NCBI GenBank assembly: GCA_965277275.1
Contig: CBDICG010000002.1
Coordinates: 1 to 64,000, forward strand
Reading direction: 5' to 3'
Origin: HLUCCA09 sp965277275
GTDB taxonomy: Bacteria; Pseudomonadota; Alphaproteobacteria; Rhodobacterales; Rhodobacteraceae
DNA length: 64,000 nucleotides
The position numbers and the translations under genes are program-made. The notes under the pieces are model-generated. The model did not search any database, was not told the DNA's origin, and worked only from the letters and a program-made list of their open reading frames with translations. Of the stretch, positions 62,085-64,000 are shown piece by piece. Numbering within the stretch: position 1 is the stretch's first letter; each line of letters opens with the position of its first letter.

Positions 62085-63059
62085 TCACTCGCAGGCGTAC
62101 GACACGCCGTTGGCGGCGTCGATCTTGCGGATCACTTCCCAGAACTCCTGGTAGGTCATTTCGAGGAACTGACCCTCGTTCGACTTCGAGAACTCTTCCT
62201 CGAGCGTGGTGCCTTCCCACTCGAAGCTGAAGAACGCGTTGCGGATGTTGTCCTGCAGCTCGGGCGTCAGATTGTGGACGGTGCCGAAGCCGGTCGTCGG
62301 GAAGGTCTGCGACTTGTAGATCGTGATCACGTCGTCTTCCTCGATCACGTCACGCGAAATCATCCGCGACTTCACCGAGTTGGCGATGGAGGCCGCGACA
62401 TAATCCTTGTTGGCGACGCCGAGGATCGAGTTGTCGTGCTTGCCGGAGAAGACCGGCTCGAAGTCGCGCTCCGGCAGCATGTCGAAGTCGCCCTTGAGGA
62501 TCGCGGAAGGCGCCTTGAAGCCGGAGTTGGAGGTCGGCGACGTGAACGCCAGCTGCTTGCCCTTGATGTCTTCGACCTTCTCGATCCCGGAATCCGGATA
62601 CGTGATGATCTCCATCTCGTAGCCGAAATTGCCGTCCTTCGACGCCATGATGGTGAAGGGGCGGAACCCGGCGCAGTTCACGGCCAGCGGGTTGGACCCG
62701 GTATTGAAGCCGGCGATGTGCAGGCGGCCCGAGCGCATCGCCTCAATCTGGGCGGCGTTGCTCTGCACGGGGAAGAAGACGACCTCCTTGCCGGTTGTAG
62801 CCTCGAGGTGCTCGAGGAAATCCGACCATGCGGTCTTGTAGACGGCCGGATCCTCGACCGGCGTATATGCGAAAATCAGCGTATCCGGATCGATCTGCTC
62901 GGACGGGTCGGTCGGGATGTCGGCGATGAGATCGCCGTCCGCATCGCAGAAACGCTCGTCCAGGTCGCCGCGCGGGCAATCCTGCGCCGAGGCCGTATTC
63001 GCATGCGACATCAGCGCAATGGCGGACGCGCCAAGCAAGATTTTGATCGTTAGTTTCAT
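62085..63059 (-). CDS. phnD: Phosphonate/phosphate-type periplasmic binding protein
   Basis: 324-residue PhnD-family binding protein with a signal peptide ending near residue 26 (ASAQD). LIFAYTPVEDPAVYKTAWSDF and KQLAFTSPTSNSGFKAPSAIL are the conserved ligand-binding blocks; family members bind phosphonates, phosphite or phosphate esters. There is a Cys pair near the mature N terminus (CPRGDLDERFC) and another Cys at the end. ATG 63059 follows GGGAGGAAAAGA. The true ligand cannot be told from sequence. Confidence 0.88.
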   Translation of the reverse strand: MKLTIKILLGASAIALMSHANTASAQDCPRGDLDERFCDADGDLIADIPTDPSEQIDPDTLIFAYTPVEDPAVYKTAWSDFLEHLEATTGKEVVFFPVQSNAAQIEAMRSGRLHIAGFNTGSNPLAVNCAGFRPFTIMASKDGNFGYEMEIITYPDSGIEKVEDIKGKQLAFTSPTSNSGFKAPSAILKGDFDMLPERDFEPVFSGKHDNSILGVANKDYVAASIANSVKSRMISRDVIEEDDVITIYKSQTFPTTGFGTVHNLTPELQDNIRNAFFSFEWEGTTLEEEFSKSNEGQFLEMTYQEFWEVIRKIDAANGVSYACE

Positions 63060-63663
63060 TCTTTTCCTCCCAGAAAGATAGCTCTGACGAGCCAAGCCAA
63101 CATGTCCTCGTTTTCTTCGGTCGGCAATCACGCTCTCAATCGTTGCGTTCTCCCGCGCGTAATCCAGAGCGTTGAGCCGCCTTTTGTGACGTGGGGGCGC
63201 TCGGTTCGTCGCGACTTCGGATCTGGCCTGCGCCGCTGCGTCCGACCGTCGCGGAGCCGCCAAAAACGGGCCGTCGCGCTGCGGGCCGCGCATGTGCGTG
63301 CATGCCGGGGGCGTACCGCCATCCCAGATCGGTGCCCGGATCGCCTGCGCGAGCCGATCATGCTGCGATCCACGCCGAAATGCGCGGCACAATGGCTCTC
63401 ATATACATGCCGGTGCACGCCTGGCACCGGTGGTATCCATTGCCAGCGCGCAAGCCTTCTGAACCGGCCTGCCCCCGTGCACTGATCTTCAACATAGGCT
63501 CCACCCGGCTCACTCCCTCGGTGCAGAATGTGGGCTTTAGCGCAAAAGGACAATCATTCTTGTTGCATAAACCACGCTGCGATGTGAGCTTCTGAGGGAA
63601 ATCGGAGGTGCAATTGCAGGGCCTCATACCCCTTCGCTGCCTGTTGAGGGCATTGGCGCACGC
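63060..63663. other. Divergent intergenic region, phnD / Na-Pi cotransporter
   Basis: About 600 bp expected to hold promoters for both phosphorus-uptake units. A hairpin CCGGTGC / GCACCGG lies at 63410-63430. I looked for a Pho box (CTGTCAT direct repeats) and found no convincing match on either strand. No ORF is supported. Confidence 0.5.
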
Positions 63664-64000
63664 ATGATCGTCCTGGCCGCACACCTTGCTGCTGCCGTGG
63701 CGCTGCTGATCTGGTCGGTCCGGCTGATCCGCACGGGGGTGGAGCGTGCCTTCCTGCCAGAGCTGAAACGGCGACTCAAAGCGCTCTCGGGCAACCACGT
63801 CTCGGCGGCCGGGGGCGGTGTTCTGGCCGCAATGGTGTTGCAGAGCGCGACCGCCGTCGCCCTGATCGGAACCGGATTCGCGGTGTCGGGCATGCTCGCC
63901 ACGCCTGCGGCGCTCGCTCTGATCCTTGGGGCGGACCTAGGCTCGGCGCTGATGGCACAGGTGCTTATCCTCCCCGTTCAGACGGCAGTCCCGTTCGTGC
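63664..64000 (+). CDS. Na/Pi cotransporter family protein, 5' part
   Basis: Open reading frame from the ATG at 63664 running off the window end, so only about 112 residues are seen. Hydrophobic segments alternate with the motif VLQSATAVALIGTGFAVSGM and LALILGADLGSALMAQVL, matching the QSS/T-rich repeats and GANxGT-like turn of NptA/PNaS phosphate transporters. Divergent from the phn operon; both would serve phosphorus acquisition. Confidence 0.78.
   Translation, partial: MIVLAAHLAAAVALLIWSVRLIRTGVERAFLPELKRRLKALSGNHVSAAGGGVLAAMVLQSATAVALIGTGFAVSGMLATPAALALILGADLGSALMAQVLILPVQTAVPFV

Noticed and set aside
63060..63663. Pho box upstream of phnD or the Na/Pi gene
   Set aside because: No pair of CTGTCAT-like repeats at 11-bp spacing was found; single partial matches are expected by chance.

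Overview
The window looks like a chromosomal piece of a marine-type alphaproteobacterium, most probably Rhodobacteraceae (roseobacter group). The reasons are the high GC, the gene order cysG-DUF2849-cysI-cysH-DUF934, the IalB-family protein, the lpxD-acp-fabF unit and the phosphonate-type transporter next to a Na/Pi cotransporter. No rRNA or tRNA gene was found, so the assignment rests on gene content and is an inference.

Layout. 1-3400: a cobalamin operon (TonB receptor, periplasmic binding protein, CobO adenosyltransferase) behind a structured leader whose helix covers the ribosome-binding site. 3400-3620: intergenic repeats. 3760-7900: a two-gene RND efflux pump. 7985-8838: a DMT/EamA transporter broken by one missing G. 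9052-13746 (minus): the assimilatory sulfate/sulfite reduction operon, with a tandem 42-bp duplication at its 3' end and a candidate Lrp-type operator at its 5' end. 14149-24359: a TspO-like membrane protein, the GTPase Der, a HerA/YjgR-like ATPase, a candidate small RNA, IalB, lpxD-acp-fabF and an L,D-transpeptidase. 24771-34507: a D,D-peptidase-like protein and an exopolysaccharide region (two glycosyltransferases, pyruvyl transferase, GH-A hydrolase, Wzc-like chain-length protein, Fe/2OG oxygenase). 34473-35495: dusA.

36104-55739 is the most interesting block. It is a divergent oligoalginate utilisation locus around a GntR/FadR regulator, with two 17-bp direct-repeat operator candidates between the two arms. 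The plus arm encodes an AlgS-AlgM1-AlgM2-AlgQ-type ABC importer, a PL15 oligoalginate lyase without a signal peptide, KdgF, two dehydrogenases, KdgK, an RraA-fold protein with enzyme-type residues, and UxuA. The minus arm encodes a MATE transporter, KduI, KduD, two Gfo/Idh/MocA dehydrogenases, a GNAT protein and a second, ManD/RspA-type mannonate dehydratase. The proposed flow is: oligoalginate is imported, cut to unsaturated uronates, opened to DEH, converted to KDG by KduI/KduD or a direct DEH reductase, and phosphorylated by KdgK. Two unrelated mannonate dehydratases could also feed KDG. No KDPG aldolase is present in the window. The block appears less GC-biased than its surroundings and is followed by two decayed insertion sequences (an IS3-family copy with two hairpin-forming insertions, and a fragment of a second IS3-type transposase), which suggests horizontal acquisition.

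57200-64000: a small secreted protein of unknown function, IS debris, then a minus-strand phosphonate/phosphate-type ABC operon (phnD-phnC-phnE-phnE-HAD phosphatase) and the start of a Na/Pi cotransporter gene cut by the window end.
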